From Planctomycetaceae bacterium (GTDB lineage Bacteria; Planctomycetota; Planctomycetia; Planctomycetales; Planctomycetaceae): 64,000 nucleotides of DNA. The position numbers and the translations under genes were made by a program. Positions within the stretch are counted from its first letter, which is position 1. Each line of letters starts with the position of its first letter. The notes under the pieces were generated by a model. The model saw only the letters and a program-made list of their open reading frames with translations. It ran no database searches and was not told the DNA's origin. Positions 36,552-47,004 of the stretch are shown here, one piece after another. The stretch covers positions 1 to 64,000 of the forward strand of contig JABURQ010000048.1 of NCBI GenBank assembly GCA_014762625.1, written 5' to 3'.

Positions 36552-37340
36552 ATGATTACCTATTCAACCCCTATCCCATCCCTCCCTCACCTACCAACAG
36601 TTTTGATGCAACCTCCATATGACCTGAAGTTCCGGGGCTCACTGAATGCCCTGATGTTAACCGTACGGAAACGCGTCACACTGGCAACCAATTTGATACA
36701 TCGGTTCGACGACCCGCAGGTCATCGATCGCGAAATGCGATTCCTGCGACCGTTCTGGGAATTTATCCAGACTCGCCAGAAACTGAATCGGCAGCGATAC
36801 TGGAAAGCTCGTCAGAAAGATCTTTTCACGGGGATATCAAAAAAACCGGTCCGACAAACGCCCCTGATCTGGCTCCCTCATCGTGACGTGATTTGTTCCG
36901 CGCTGGACGATCCCAACGGACAAAAGCGTGCCATCGGAATCGGGTTGCTACGCGGCTTGGATATTGTGATTTTCAATTTCTCCACGCTTCTCTCTCGGTC
37001 CCACTACGCATTGGGGATTCAAGATCCCGAGTCCTTTCAACTTGTGACTTCGGAACCAGAGGAAGACGGCAGTTATCAATGTCTGCGTTCGACACTGCAT
37101 CGCCGCTCTGCGGAAAACAACGAAGAGTACAAAATCATCACCACTCGGTTCATTCTTCCCGATCAAGAAGAGATCAAGATCGAAAAAGATTTCTCGCGCA
37201 GCACGATCGACCCCGATGTCCTGTTGCGTGTAACCGCCGACCGGAGTGGCAGAGAACGCGGACCTTACCTGCTCGAATATCGCGGTCGTCAATCCGAATT
37301 GAATCAACGGACGGGACGACTGAAAGTGTCCCGTCTTTGA
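36552..37340 (+). CDS. Hypothetical protein of unknown family
   Basis: The 262-residue product is not recognised. It is basic and soluble, with no signal peptide, membrane span or catalytic motif that I can identify. Features include VRKRVTLATNLIHRF, RLKQ-poor Arg/Lys-rich RQKLNRQRYWKARQKD and a beta-rich end (IEKDFSRSTIDPDVLLRV). The start is uncertain: the first 18 residues are Pro/Ser-rich and come from a C-rich stretch, so an ATG at 36606 may be the true start. It lies between a terminator and the convergent aspS gene, with only 9 bases between stops. Confidence 0.55.
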   Translation: MITYSTPIPSLPHLPTVLMQPPYDLKFRGSLNALMLTVRKRVTLATNLIHRFDDPQVIDREMRFLRPFWEFIQTRQKLNRQRYWKARQKDLFTGISKKPVRQTPLIWLPHRDVICSALDDPNGQKRAIGIGLLRGLDIVIFNFSTLLSRSHYALGIQDPESFQLVTSEPEEDGSYQCLRSTLHRRSAENNEEYKIITTRFILPDQEEIKIEKDFSRSTIDPDVLLRVTADRSGRERGPYLLEYRGRQSELNQRTGRLKVSRL

Positions 37341-37349
37341 AGAAGACCG

Positions 37350-39119
37350 TTACTTCGGCAGATCGAGTTTGATATGCAGGTCCCGAAGCTGTTTCGGATC
37401 GACTTCCGACGGCGCGCCGCTGAGCAGATCGCTCGCTTTTTGAGTCTTCGGAAACGCGATGACGTCGCGAATATTGTCGTACATCGAAAACAGCATCACC
37501 CAGCGATCCAGCCCCAAGGCCACGCCGCCGTGAGGAGGAGCCCCGTACCGTAACGCTTCCAGAAGAAAACCAAATCGTTCTTCCGCTTCTTCCGGGTCAA
37601 TTTTCAGCAGATCGAAGACCTGCTGCTGAATTTTGGTGTCGTGAATACGGATGCTTCCCGAGGCTCCTTCGTAACCGTTACAGACCAGGTCGTACGAACG
37701 AGCCCGTATCTTCGATGGATCGGTGACGAAATACTCAAGGTCTTCCTCAAAGGGATTGCAAAACATGTGGTGTTCGGCGTCCCAGCGCTGCTCGTCTTCG
37801 TTCCAGGTGACGAGCGGAAACTCCAGTATCCAGGCAATCGCCATCTCTTGCGGATCGTATAGCTCCAAATCTTTCCCGAGATGATTTCGCAACGCGGCGA
37901 GAGCAGCGGACGTCACATCCGGTTGATCGGCGACGTAAAGCAGTAAGTCGCCGTCTTCTCCCTGCATCCGTTCAACGATCGCTTTCTGTTGCTCTTCGTT
38001 GAAGAACTTGGCGATGGAGGATTCCAGTTTCCCGCCGACCACTTTGAAATAAGCGAGTCCTTTGGCTCCGTGTTCTCCGACGAGATTTTTCATATCGTTG
38101 TCGAGGACACGACGGGAGTAGCGATCGCCGACCCCTTTCACGTTCAAACCGCGAACGCGTCCGCCCGATCCGACGACATTTTTGAACACACCGAAATCAC
38201 TGTCCGCGACGAGATCGGTGATCTCGACAATTTCCATCCCGAAACGCAAATCGGGTTTGTCGGTACCGAATCGTTCCATCGCCTCGGCGTGACTGAGACG
38301 CGGCAGCGGGAGTTGTAAATCGACGCCGCGAAGTTCCTTCATCCAGACCGCCAGCAAACCTTCCACCATCGAGAGGACGTCGTCCTGTTCGACAAACGAC
38401 ATCTCCAGGTCGATTTGCGTGAATTCCGGTTGCCGATCAGCCCGCAGGTCTTCATCGCGGAAACATTTCGCGATTTGGATATAGCGGTCGTAACCCGCCA
38501 CCATCAGAATCTGTTTGAAGATCTGAGGCGACTGTGGCAAGGCGTAAAATTCTCCCTCGTGAACGCGGCTCGGCACGAGATAATCGCGAGCCCCTTCCGG
38601 AGTGCTTTTGCCGAGGATCGGCGTTTCAATATCGAGAAACCCCTGCTCGTCGAAATAGTCGCGAGCCAGTTTGGTCAGTTTGTGTCGCAGGATCATCGCT
38701 TTCCGGAGTTCTTCCCGGCGAAGGTCGATGAACCGGTACTTCAGACGGAGTTCCTCATTCGGAAGATCTTGCGTGCGGGGTTCGAAGGGAGGGGTTTTCG
38801 ATTTGCTGAAGACTTTGAGTTCCCGGACCCGAACGTCAATCTCGCCGGTCACCATTTTGGGATTCACATCTTTCTCGGTCCTCGGCACCACCTCTCCCGC
38901 GACTTGAATCACATCCTCACTTCGCAGGTGCCGTCCCTCGATATGGACTTCCGAACCTTCTTCCGGTCGAAAGACAACCTGCGTTTTTCCGTAGCGGTCC
39001 CGCAAATCGATGAAGACGACCCCGCCGTGATCGCGATAGGAATCGACCCATCCGCAAAGTTGAACGGTCTCTCCGACGTTGGATTTGCGGAGCTCTCCGC
39101 AGTTGTGTGAACGTAACAA
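37350..39119 (-). CDS. aspS: Aspartyl-tRNA synthetase
   Basis: The 589-residue protein has the bacterial AspRS order: N-terminal anticodon OB fold ([26 protein letters not shown]), class II motif 2 with [23 protein letters not shown], a GAD insertion (about 290-410) and motif 3 GLDRWVML. Length is normal. Motif 3 has Trp where Leu or Thr is usual (GLDRLVML), a minor oddity. Whether it is discriminating or also charges tRNA-Asn cannot be read from the sequence. It stands apart from other translation genes here. Confidence 0.95.
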   Translation of the reverse strand: MLRSHNCGELRKSNVGETVQLCGWVDSYRDHGGVVFIDLRDRYGKTQVVFRPEEGSEVHIEGRHLRSEDVIQVAGEVVPRTEKDVNPKMVTGEIDVRVRELKVFSKSKTPPFEPRTQDLPNEELRLKYRFIDLRREELRKAMILRHKLTKLARDYFDEQGFLDIETPILGKSTPEGARDYLVPSRVHEGEFYALPQSPQIFKQILMVAGYDRYIQIAKCFRDEDLRADRQPEFTQIDLEMSFVEQDDVLSMVEGLLAVWMKELRGVDLQLPLPRLSHAEAMERFGTDKPDLRFGMEIVEITDLVADSDFGVFKNVVGSGGRVRGLNVKGVGDRYSRRVLDNDMKNLVGEHGAKGLAYFKVVGGKLESSIAKFFNEEQQKAIVERMQGEDGDLLLYVADQPDVTSAALAALRNHLGKDLELYDPQEMAIAWILEFPLVTWNEDEQRWDAEHHMFCNPFEEDLEYFVTDPSKIRARSYDLVCNGYEGASGSIRIHDTKIQQQVFDLLKIDPEEAEERFGFLLEALRYGAPPHGGVALGLDRWVMLFSMYDNIRDVIAFPKTQKASDLLSGAPSEVDPKQLRDLHIKLDLPK

Positions 39120-39178
39120 GTTTCAGTACCTCGATTTGCGACTCAAAACGTGACCGTATTGATAGTGACACGGCAGAG

Positions 39179-39217
39179 GGCGGAATCGTTCGTCGATTCA
39201 GAATCGAACGCTCCGCC
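39179..39217. repeat. Bulged inverted repeat upstream of aspS
   Basis: GGCGGA then CGTTCG (from 39179) recurs inverted as CGAACG then TCCGCC (to 39217), with a small bulge and a 12-base loop. It lies in the 170-base space between aspS and the duplicated-domain gene, both leftward. Neither side has a long T-run, so it is a weak terminator or a leader structure. Confidence 0.35.
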
Positions 39218-39288
39218 TTTGTGGGAAGTCGCCATTATAGAAACCCGCCAGAGGGTCGCAATGGAGGCGGGACGAGTCGGATTAGCGT

Positions 39289-40503
39289 TTAATTCCTGAT
39301 GTTGTAGCGAGTGAGGACGCTGGTGTAAGTCAATTTGTCATCCAGATATTCTTCCGTTTTCACGAGTCCTGTCCCCGGAGAAACAAATTCGACCCGCTCA
39401 AGCTCACCCGTTTCCTTGATGTGGGATTCGTACCTGACGCAGATAAAGATCCCCGCCGGTACTGTCACTTCCTCTTCCAGGGCCGCGACAGTAATCGTGG
39501 AATAAGCTTCGTCCTCTTCCAAGCCGCCGTATAACAGATCGTAAGTTGTCCCTGGTTTGGCGGGATACCGATAATACATCGTCGGCTTCCCGACCATCTT
39601 GAGATGGCTCGTCTCATCATCCAGAACAATTTCCACATCCTGATTTCCCTGGGGAGTATTCTGGATCCATAACCCGAAGTCATCGGATTCAAGATAATAG
39701 AGCGACCCCGCTTCCGACTCGTACATGCCTCGGATGACATCTCGGGACGGCCCCTCAGCGACGGTCGTCCCATCCGCGTCCACCGACGTGCCCCGATAAG
39801 TCCAACTATTCCCGAGCGCGATCGGCATAATGGCATTGATCATCCTGGGGGAATCGGAAATTGCCTCTTTCTTCAACTGGTATTTGGTCAGTTCACTGTT
39901 TGTCACCAGTTTCCCCTCTTCGTAAGTTTCATATTTGACGAGCCCGACTCCCGGACAAACGTAATGCATACTTTCCGGCAATCGCGTTTCCTTATCGAGT
40001 GACTGGTATTTGATGCAGGTAAACTCACCTGCGGGGACTTGAACTTTCGCTTTCAGTTCCAGAACCGTCATGACGGTCACCGGCATGAACTCCGTCTCAT
40101 AATCGACGAGGTACGTCTGCCCCTCTTCCACCGGATAGCGATAATAGACTCCCGGTTTCCCATCGAATTTCAGCGTCATCGTTTCCTCGTCCACCGCCAT
40201 CATCACATCTTCCAGTCCCCGCGCGGTGTCCCGTAACCACATGCAATAATCGGTGGCTTCCAGGTAGAAAAAACGTCCGCGCGGTGAATCGTAGAAACTT
40301 CGAATCACTTCAGAAGTAGGCCTCGTCGATGCAACGGTCCCATCCTCACGCAATTCAGATTCCCGGTACTCCCACCGATTTCCCATAGCGACCGGAATCA
40401 GTGATTGATGCTTTAAGTCCTGAGCCATAGCGGAACTTGAAAAAAGCGGCATCGCCACAGTCAGCAACACTCCAACAAACCATATCGGGGAGGAAATTCG
40501 CAT
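39289..40503 (-). CDS. Secreted protein with two tandem copies of one domain
   Basis: From the ATG at 40503 the product is 404 residues, with a signal peptide (MRISSPIWFVGVLLTVAMPL). Two copies of a domain of about 180 residues follow (about 36-215 and 225-404). Both contain a GNxWxYR start, a YYRYP segment, an EV(T/Q)VPAGxF strand and PGxGLVKxE near the end. The family is unknown to me; the pattern suggests a beta-rich extracytoplasmic fold seen in many planctomycete and deltaproteobacterial exported proteins. The clear duplication implies recent or selected tandem expansion. No catalytic residues stand out. Confidence 0.75.
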   Translation of the reverse strand: MRISSPIWFVGVLLTVAMPLFSSSAMAQDLKHQSLIPVAMGNRWEYRESELREDGTVASTRPTSEVIRSFYDSPRGRFFYLEATDYCMWLRDTARGLEDVMMAVDEETMTLKFDGKPGVYYRYPVEEGQTYLVDYETEFMPVTVMTVLELKAKVQVPAGEFTCIKYQSLDKETRLPESMHYVCPGVGLVKYETYEEGKLVTNSELTKYQLKKEAISDSPRMINAIMPIALGNSWTYRGTSVDADGTTVAEGPSRDVIRGMYESEAGSLYYLESDDFGLWIQNTPQGNQDVEIVLDDETSHLKMVGKPTMYYRYPAKPGTTYDLLYGGLEEDEAYSTITVAALEEEVTVPAGIFICVRYESHIKETGELERVEFVSPGTGLVKTEEYLDDKLTYTSVLTRYNIRN

Positions 40504-40704
40504 TGGTTCGGTTCCAATCAGGGATGACGAAAGGCGACAGACTTCCAGTATGGATGGAGGACCAAGTGATTCAAATTGAAATCTGATGAAGATTTCCCGA
40601 AGCTGGTGAATGTTATGAAGAGATAAATCGAGCGATTGCCGCTTGTCTTCAATCACAATCACGCGGTATCTTCTGGTGAACGTCCTTGTTTCCGGGAATT
40701 GAAA

Positions 40705-41571
40705 ATGCGCATCGTCTTGACTCTCTGTCTCCTGTGGACTCCCCTGACTCTCTTCGCCGCCGACGATTACACGCTCGGACCGGATTCAATGCCGCAGGAA
40801 GGAGTCCCTCGGGGAGAAGTGATTCAGGGAGAATTCGTCAGCCAAACCGTCTATCCGGGAACGGTCCGCGATTATTGGATTTACGTGCCGCAACAGTACG
40901 ACGCTTCCAAGCCGGCGTGTTTGATGGTTTTTCAGGATGGCGGCGGTTACGTGAATCCGAAAGGGCATTCGCGCGTTCCGGTGGTGTTCGATAACCTGAT
41001 TCACAAAAAAGAGATGCCGGTCACCATTGGTCTGTTTCTCAATCCGGGCGTCATTCCCCCCGCCATCGAAGGGGCCAAGCCGAGAAAAAATCGATCGTTT
41101 GAATACGACACCGTCTCCGACCAATACTCGAAGTTTCTGTTGGAGGAAGTCCTGCCGATGGTCGAAGCGAAGTACAACATTTCTCAAAACCCCGATCACC
41201 GAGCGACCTGCGGTATCAGTTCCGGAGGAATTTGTGCCTTCACCGTGGCCTGGGAACGTCCCGACCAATTCCACAAGGTTCTCAGTTACGTGGGAAGTTT
41301 TACCAACATCCGCGGCGGCCACATCTATCCCTCCCTGATTCGAAAAACCGATAAAAAGCCGTTGAAGGTTTTCCTGCAGGACGGGAAGAACGATCTCGAC
41401 AATCTCCACGGCAGTTGGCCGCTCGCCAATCAGCGCATGGCCTCGGCGTTGGAGTTTGCCGGCTATGACTACAAATTCGTCTTCGGAGATGGCGGGCACA
41501 ACGGGCGACACGGCGGGGCGATCCTGCCGGATGCGTTGCGATGGCTGTGGAGTGATGTGCCGGTGGAATAA
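40705..41571 (+). CDS. Secreted esterase (enterochelin-esterase-like fold)
   Basis: The 288-residue product has a signal peptide ([18 protein letters not shown]) and the D-type esterase pattern. It has [26 protein letters not shown] (oxyanion region), nucleophile Ser in [11 protein letters not shown], an Asp-containing FLQDGKND and His in GGHNGRHGG. The pattern is typical of exported esterases that cleave feruloyl or siderophore esters; the true substrate is unknown. The ATG at 40705 was chosen because it starts the signal peptide. It is divergent from the duplicated-domain gene. Confidence 0.85.
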   Translation: MRIVLTLCLLWTPLTLFAADDYTLGPDSMPQEGVPRGEVIQGEFVSQTVYPGTVRDYWIYVPQQYDASKPACLMVFQDGGGYVNPKGHSRVPVVFDNLIHKKEMPVTIGLFLNPGVIPPAIEGAKPRKNRSFEYDTVSDQYSKFLLEEVLPMVEAKYNISQNPDHRATCGISSGGICAFTVAWERPDQFHKVLSYVGSFTNIRGGHIYPSLIRKTDKKPLKVFLQDGKNDLDNLHGSWPLANQRMASALEFAGYDYKFVFGDGGHNGRHGGAILPDALRWLWSDVPVE

Positions 41572-41797
41572 GAGGTTCCAAACCCTCGAACCGCTGCAAC
41601 CTACAGTCGTTACGACCGTTGCAACCGATTCTTGTAAAGACCGCAGGTGGCGTAATCGTCGAACTTTGTGACCGCGCGTTCCATCGTTCGGGGAAAATCG
41701 CTTGTCAGCCCTTTGTCAGTGTGGCAGACTGGTCTGAGATTTGTATCGCAACCCATCTCAGTTTCTTGAGTTTCGTCGATTCCCTGGAGCCATCCTT

Positions 41798-42595
41798 ATG
41801 TTTCGCCTCATTCTGGCTGGACTGATCTGTTCGTTCTCTTGTCTGTCTGCATCCGCTCAGGGACTGATCTGGTCTCTTCCCGAGGACGGCCAATACGTCA
41901 CCTACACCGGTTCATATACTCTGACCGACGTGCAGGAGGGAACCAAGAATGAAGACATCAACACATCCTGGGAACGGGTCTTGACCATCAAATCGGTCGG
42001 AAAAGCAGACGCCGATTATCAAGGAGAATCCACGGCTTGCCGGTGGGTGGAGTTCAAACTGATCGACGCCAAAACAGAAGACACGCAACTCGTCGCCGGT
42101 CCGGTGGGTGAAGTGATTTATAAAGTACTGATCCCCGAATCGGGGGTGGTCGGCAGCGTGACAGACGCCAACGACCTCTTCGTCAATCACATTCCCATCG
42201 TTCGCGGTTATCGCAAAGTGGGCGCGGGACAAGTCGAAACGCTTCCGGCGGGCGCGTTACAGGTTTATCCGGTTCTCACGCTGCTGATGCACTATCGGGA
42301 AGTGACTTCGGAAGGAGACGAAAATGTCGATGCCCCGAACATCCAAACCGCCGAAAAACTGACCGCCAAAAAAACCATCGAGAGCCGCGAGATTCGCATC
42401 ATCAACAACGCCCTGATGTGGCGGAATACGAAGATTCCTTTCGGTCTCGTGAAATGGGAAGTGACACAGGTTCGCGAAAAGAAAGCCGCCACCGAACCTC
42501 GTTCCAACTTCACCAAGATCAGTGAAGTCAAAACCACCATGACGCTCGATGCTACAGGCGACGGGGCGCAATCCGACCTTCCCGATAACAACTAG
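41798..42595 (+). CDS. Hypothetical secreted protein
   Basis: The 265-residue product has a signal peptide (MFRLILAGLICSFSCLSASA) after a GGAG ribosome site. The mature part is beta-rich, with ESTACRWVEFKLIDAK and WRNTKIPFGLVKWEV; no catalytic motif is apparent. It resembles other small planctomycete exported proteins that carry paired strands. It follows the esterase gene after a 226-base gap and is convergent with mcsB. Confidence 0.7.
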   Translation: MFRLILAGLICSFSCLSASAQGLIWSLPEDGQYVTYTGSYTLTDVQEGTKNEDINTSWERVLTIKSVGKADADYQGESTACRWVEFKLIDAKTEDTQLVAGPVGEVIYKVLIPESGVVGSVTDANDLFVNHIPIVRGYRKVGAGQVETLPAGALQVYPVLTLLMHYREVTSEGDENVDAPNIQTAEKLTAKKTIESREIRIINNALMWRNTKIPFGLVKWEVTQVREKKAATEPRSNFTKISEVKTTMTLDATGDGAQSDLPDNN

Positions 42596-42610
42596 GGATT
42601 GCAGAGGCAC

Positions 42611-43678
42611 TCAAGCTTCTGCGAGCCGCGATCGCAAATAGGCCGCCCGAGCGGCGTTACGTTCTCCCGAATCGAGAGTTTCGCCGCGTATTTTCTGCAG
42701 ATGGGCTGGTTGTGTGTGGATGAAGAGTTCATTCACGGAGAGCAGGTCGAGGTCGTCGATCATCCCCAGGCTCACCCCTAATCGCACGCTGGAGAGCAAG
42801 TCCATCGTTTCTTCGGAGCTGATCGTCTGCGCTTTTTGCAGGATTCCGGTCGCGCGGGAAATCTGATCGTGAAGCTTCGCACGATTGTCTTTCAGCAACG
42901 CTTCGCGAACTCGTCGCTCGTAGTTGATGATATTAGGAACGACTTCCTGGAGTTTTTCGATGATCTGCTGTTCGCTTTGCCCCAGCGTAATCTGATTGGA
43001 AATCTGGAAGAATTGCCCGGAAGCCGAGCTTCCTTCGCCGTATAAGCCGCGTACCGCCAGACTGATTTTCTGGAGGGCTCCGAGGACTTTCTGAATCTCT
43101 TTGGTCATGTGCAGGGCGGGAAGATGGAGCATCACGCTGACGCGAATGCCGGTTCCGACATTCGTCGGGCACGCGGTCAGATAGCCGAGTTCTTCGCTGA
43201 ACGCGTAGGTCACATCCTCTTCAATCGCATCGTCGAGCTGATCGATATCCCGCCAGCATTCATCCAGCGAAAACCCGCTCCGGACGACCTGCATCCGCAG
43301 GTGATCTTCCTCGTTGACCATCACGCTGACCGATTGTCCCGAATCGACGGCCACCCCCCGCGCCCCATCCGCTTCAACCAGTTCTTTAGAGATCAACTGG
43401 CGTTCCATCAGAAACTGTCGATCGAGGTTCGAGAGGCTGCGGACATCAAAATAATTCAGATGCGGGCCGGCAGAGAGGTTCAACAACTTGTTGTGCAGCA
43501 GTTTTTCCAGATCGCTTTTGGTCGAATCGTCGGCCCGTGATAAAAACGGGAACTGCGCCAGATTACGGGCCAGTCGAATGCGGCTGGAGACCACAATCTC
43601 CGCATCGGGACCAGTTCCGCGAAGCCATTCGCAGCCGTTTTGCATCAGCGTCTCGATATCCACCGTGGAAATTCCCAT
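42611..43678 (-). CDS. mcsB: Protein-arginine kinase McsB
   Basis: The 355-residue protein is a phosphagen-kinase-fold arginine kinase with IVVSSRIRLARNL, VNEEDHLRMQ (substrate-binding Glu residues) and CPTNVGTGIRVSVMLHLP (catalytic-loop Cys170 region). McsB phosphorylates arginines of damaged proteins to mark them for ClpCP. The McsA cofactor gene lies 48 bases upstream on the same strand, a good operon match. Neither ctsR nor clpC, common partners in Firmicutes, is adjacent. Confidence 0.92.
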   Translation of the reverse strand: MGISTVDIETLMQNGCEWLRGTGPDAEIVVSSRIRLARNLAQFPFLSRADDSTKSDLEKLLHNKLLNLSAGPHLNYFDVRSLSNLDRQFLMERQLISKELVEADGARGVAVDSGQSVSVMVNEEDHLRMQVVRSGFSLDECWRDIDQLDDAIEEDVTYAFSEELGYLTACPTNVGTGIRVSVMLHLPALHMTKEIQKVLGALQKISLAVRGLYGEGSSASGQFFQISNQITLGQSEQQIIEKLQEVVPNIINYERRVREALLKDNRAKLHDQISRATGILQKAQTISSEETMDLLSSVRLGVSLGMIDDLDLLSVNELFIHTQPAHLQKIRGETLDSGERNAARAAYLRSRLAEA

Positions 43679-43726
43679 CGTAAATCGGAGTCGTCAATCA
43701 AAGCACCGTCCATCTTCAGCACGAAA

Positions 43727-44212
43727 TCACGTGGCCTGCTGTTCTTCCAACTGCCGAATGTGGTCTCGCAGCTTCGCCGCCTCTTCGTAATCCTCTTTCT
43801 CAACGGCAATCCGCAAATCGTTTCTCATTTTGATGAGTTCGTACTGCTTCTGACTGGCATCGGGAGCCCGTTTCGGGAATTTGCCGGCGTGATGTGTGCT
43901 CTCGTGAATGTTTTCCAGTAAAGGAGTCAGCCGTTCCCGAAAGACCACATAATCGTGTGGACAACCGAGTCGCCCCTGTTTGCGAAATTCCCGATAGGTG
44001 ATTCCGCAATTCGGACACGTCAGTTCGTCCTGTTCCTCTCCCAGACCGGCCTCTTCCAGCAACGCTTCCATTTCATCGTCGATGGATGGATCGGGAGTCT
44101 CCAGATACTCACTCGCACACTTTTCGCAGAGATGAATTTTCTGCACCGTGCTATCGTGAATTTCCGTGATATGCAGCGTGGCCGGCTTGGAGCAGCGACG
44201 ACACTTTTTCAT
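43727..44212 (-). CDS. mcsA: McsA, activator of McsB
   Basis: The 161-residue protein has zinc-binding Cys pairs at the N-terminus (CRRC, CEKC) and again in the middle (CPNC, GCPHD). A C-terminal UVR-type helix pair follows (RNDLRIAVEKEDYEEAAKLRDHIRQLEEQ), the layout of McsA. It stimulates McsB arginine kinase activity and links it to Clp proteases. It is first in the mcsA-mcsB pair and is divergent from trpE. Confidence 0.9.
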   Translation of the reverse strand: MKKCRRCSKPATLHITEIHDSTVQKIHLCEKCASEYLETPDPSIDDEMEALLEEAGLGEEQDELTCPNCGITYREFRKQGRLGCPHDYVVFRERLTPLLENIHESTHHAGKFPKRAPDASQKQYELIKMRNDLRIAVEKEDYEEAAKLRDHIRQLEEQQAT

Positions 44213-44246
44213 AGTTTCCTCGATTGAACCTGCTGAACGAACTATT

Positions 44247-44259
44247 TGTCATGATGACA
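44247..44259. promoter_or_regulatory. Candidate operator, palindrome TGTCA-TGA-TGACA
   Basis: This perfect 5-3-5 palindrome lies 35 bases upstream of mcsA and 152 bases upstream of trpE, in the divergent region. It is a plausible dimer-binding site for the leftward mcsA promoter. It does not resemble the CtsR heptad repeat, so a different regulator would be involved. Confidence 0.35.
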
Positions 44260-44410
44260 GATCAGCCGGGCTCATTCTATCCCTGTCAGAATCACTGTCA
44301 AGCGATTGCGCTTGGGGCTTCTCGCCGTAACAGTTTGAAGTTATTATAGATGCGAACGCCAAGCCGCCCCGGCTTTCCTGCTCGATCCGATTCAAAACTC
44401 TTTGAAAAAC

Positions 44411-45922
44411 ATGAATTACTCTCCCGACTTCGCCACCTATTGCCGCCTTGCCGAAGAAGGCAAGTTGGTTCCTATTTCGCGACAACTGCTTTCAGACACG
44501 CTGACGCCGTTGACCGCGTGGTGCAAAATTCGCGAGGAAGGGCATTCGTTTCTGTTTGAATCGGTGGTCGGCGGGGAACAGATCGGTCGTTACAGTTTTG
44601 TGGGGACGCGACCGTTTTTGTACCTGTCCGCCAAAGGGACGGAGGTCACGCTGCAAAGCGGGGAGACGATCAAAACCGAAACCGCTGAAGACCCGCTCCG
44701 CGATCTCGAAGGACTCCTCTCGCAGTATCAGGCGGTCGATGTGCCGGGATTGCCCCGCTTCTGCGGCGGCGCCGTCGGTTACGCCGGTTACGACATCATC
44801 CGTTACGCCGAACACCTTCCCCATGTGCCGGAGGACGACCGCGATCTGCCCGATCTTTCGTTCGCCTTCTACGACAGCATGGTGATCTTCGACCAGATCA
44901 ACAAAACAATTCAGGTCGTGGCCCTGGCGGATGGAAAAGCCGACGACAAACGGGCGGAATACGAAGCGGCCTGTGCGCGAATCGACGAGTTGTGCGATCA
45001 ACTGGCAACCCCGACCGAAGAACTACAAGTCGCCGATATCGATCTCACACAAACTCCCGATCTCCACTGGGAATCAAACTTCACACAACAGGGATTCGAA
45101 CAGGCGGTCGAGAAGTGCAAGGAGTACATCCAGGCGGGTGACATCTTCCAGGTCGTCCTCAGCCAACGGCTCGAACTCGAAACCTCCGCCACGCCTCTCG
45201 ACGTCTACCGCGCGTTGCGTGTGGTGAACCCGAGTCCCTTCATGTTTCTGCTGGAAACGCCCGACGGCTCGCTCGTCGGATCGTCCCCCGAAATTATGGT
45301 TCGGGTGGAAGATGGAGAAACTACGATTCGTCCGCTCGCCGGAACGCGTCCGCGCGGCAGGAACAAGGAAGAAGACGAAGCACTCGCCGCCGATCTTCTC
45401 GCCGACCCGAAAGAACGGGCCGAGCACGTGATGCTGATCGACCTGGCGCGGAACGACGTCGGTCGGGTCAGTCAGTTCGGCAGCGTGAAACTCTCCGACG
45501 TGATGGTGGTCGAAAAATATTCGCACGTCATGCACATCACCTCAAACGTCACCGGCCAGTTACTCCCCGGACAGTCGGCCCTCGACGCCCTTCGGGCCGG
45601 TCTGCCAGCGGGAACCGTCTCGGGCGCTCCCAAAGTTCGGGCGATGGAAATCATCGATGAATTTGAACCGCACAAACGAGGTCCCTATGCGGGAGCGGTC
45701 GGCTACCTGGACTTCACCGGCAACATGGATACCTGCATCGCGCTGCGAACACTGGTGATGCAGGGCAACAAAGCCTACGTCCAGGCGGGCGCGGGACTCG
45801 TCGCCGACAGCGTCCCCCGCACCGAATACGAGGAAACGCTCAACAAAGCCCGCGGGCTGCTCAAAGCGATCGATATCGCCGAGAAGCAAATGCGCCCCGC
45901 TCGGGAATCAACGTCTTCCTGA
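44411..45922 (+). CDS. trpE: Anthranilate synthase component I
   Basis: The 503-residue protein shows the chorismate-binding family motifs: [19 protein letters not shown]-like [16 protein letters not shown]-type [22 protein letters not shown] and [17 protein letters not shown]. It uses glutamine-derived ammonia and chorismate to make anthranilate, the first step of tryptophan synthesis. The ATG at 44411 was taken over a TTG 9 bases upstream. The N-terminal tryptophan feedback site could not be verified by eye. No trpG or other trp genes are nearby. Confidence 0.92.
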   Translation: MNYSPDFATYCRLAEEGKLVPISRQLLSDTLTPLTAWCKIREEGHSFLFESVVGGEQIGRYSFVGTRPFLYLSAKGTEVTLQSGETIKTETAEDPLRDLEGLLSQYQAVDVPGLPRFCGGAVGYAGYDIIRYAEHLPHVPEDDRDLPDLSFAFYDSMVIFDQINKTIQVVALADGKADDKRAEYEAACARIDELCDQLATPTEELQVADIDLTQTPDLHWESNFTQQGFEQAVEKCKEYIQAGDIFQVVLSQRLELETSATPLDVYRALRVVNPSPFMFLLETPDGSLVGSSPEIMVRVEDGETTIRPLAGTRPRGRNKEEDEALAADLLADPKERAEHVMLIDLARNDVGRVSQFGSVKLSDVMVVEKYSHVMHITSNVTGQLLPGQSALDALRAGLPAGTVSGAPKVRAMEIIDEFEPHKRGPYAGAVGYLDFTGNMDTCIALRTLVMQGNKAYVQAGAGLVADSVPRTEYEETLNKARGLLKAIDIAEKQMRPARESTSS

Positions 45923-45996
45923 TTTTTGCGTTTCATCGCCTATGAACAGATGATACCTTGAGAGAAATCCCTCCGTTTTCTCAGGAGTCTGCTCTG

Positions 45997-47004
45997 ATGG
46001 CCGAGACTGTCCGTCGTCTGTTTGAACTCGAACCGGGTGACCAATCTGATTTCTTCGTCCTGCTGGTCGCTAAAGACAAAGGCACGACCCGCGACGGCAA
46101 GCCCTACTATCGTGTGACGTTGCGCGATCCCCAGCGAACCGTCACCGCCATGATCTGGAATGATGCCGGCTGGTTCGACGATTTTGACCAGACCTGGAGG
46201 CCGGGGCAGTTCTTCAAAATTCGCGGTCGGTATCTCGAAAACAAATACGGCTCGCAAATCGAGATCGAACAGATTCGACCGACGAAAGAGGAAGATTCCG
46301 CCGATGGCTTCGATCAAAGCGACTTTTTTGAAACGAGCCGTCGCGATCCGGGCCAGATGTTCGATGAACTGATCGAGATCGCTGCGGAGATTGAGGAAAC
46401 GCCGCTCCGCGAACTGGTCACATCGATACTGAAAGAGAATGAAGAGCCGTTACTGAAGTGGCCCGCGGCGTCCAAGAATCATCACGCCTTCAGCGGCGGG
46501 TTTCTGGAGCATGTCCTCTCGGTCACGCGAACGGCGATCTACCTCGCCGATAAGTACCAACAGGAATACCCGGCTCTCAAGCCTCCGCTGTCCAAAGACC
46601 TGATGATCGCCGGTGCGATCCTGCACGACATCGGCAAACTCCAGGAACTCTCCCACATGCCACCCGTCACCAACTACACCCCCTCCGGGAAACTGATCGG
46701 GCATATTCTGCTGGGACGCGACATGGTCCGCGACGCCGGAAAAGAAATTGAAAACCTGAATCCCGAAACGTTGCTGCGGTTGGAGCACATCATTGTCTCG
46801 CATCAGAACCTGCCGGAATGGGGATCGCCCATCGCACCGCACACTCCGGAAGCATTGCTGGTACATTACGCGGACGACATCGATGCCAAATTCCAGATGA
46901 TGGCGGGAGCGTTATCCGAAATGCCCAGCGACGACGATCCCTTCACCAGTCGCAGCAATCCGCTCCGCCGAACGATCTTCCGCGGGTTCGCCGAATCTGA
47001 CTAG
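45997..47004 (+). CDS. YhaM-like HD-domain 3'-5' exoribonuclease
   Basis: The 335-residue protein has an N-terminal OB-fold (YYRVTLRDPQRTVTAMIWND, FFKIRGRYLENKYGSQIEI) that binds nucleic acid. An HD domain follows (FLEHVLSVTRTAIYLADK, AGAILHDIGK, HHIIVSHQNL-type ISHQ). This two-part build is that of YhaM/CBF1 nucleases, which degrade RNA or DNA from the 3' end. Length and motifs are complete, though activity is inferred. The ATG at 45997 follows AGGAG. Its stop codon overlaps the stop of the convergent Tat gene by a few bases. Confidence 0.85.
   Translation: MAETVRRLFELEPGDQSDFFVLLVAKDKGTTRDGKPYYRVTLRDPQRTVTAMIWNDAGWFDDFDQTWRPGQFFKIRGRYLENKYGSQIEIEQIRPTKEEDSADGFDQSDFFETSRRDPGQMFDELIEIAAEIEETPLRELVTSILKENEEPLLKWPAASKNHHAFSGGFLEHVLSVTRTAIYLADKYQQEYPALKPPLSKDLMIAGAILHDIGKLQELSHMPPVTNYTPSGKLIGHILLGRDMVRDAGKEIENLNPETLLRLEHIIVSHQNLPEWGSPIAPHTPEALLVHYADDIDAKFQMMAGALSEMPSDDDPFTSRSNPLRRTIFRGFAESD

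Noticed and set aside
39179-39217. Terminator or T-box upstream of aspS
   Set aside because: The stem has a bulge and no T-run on either strand, and no T-box sequence is visible. It is kept only as an inverted repeat.
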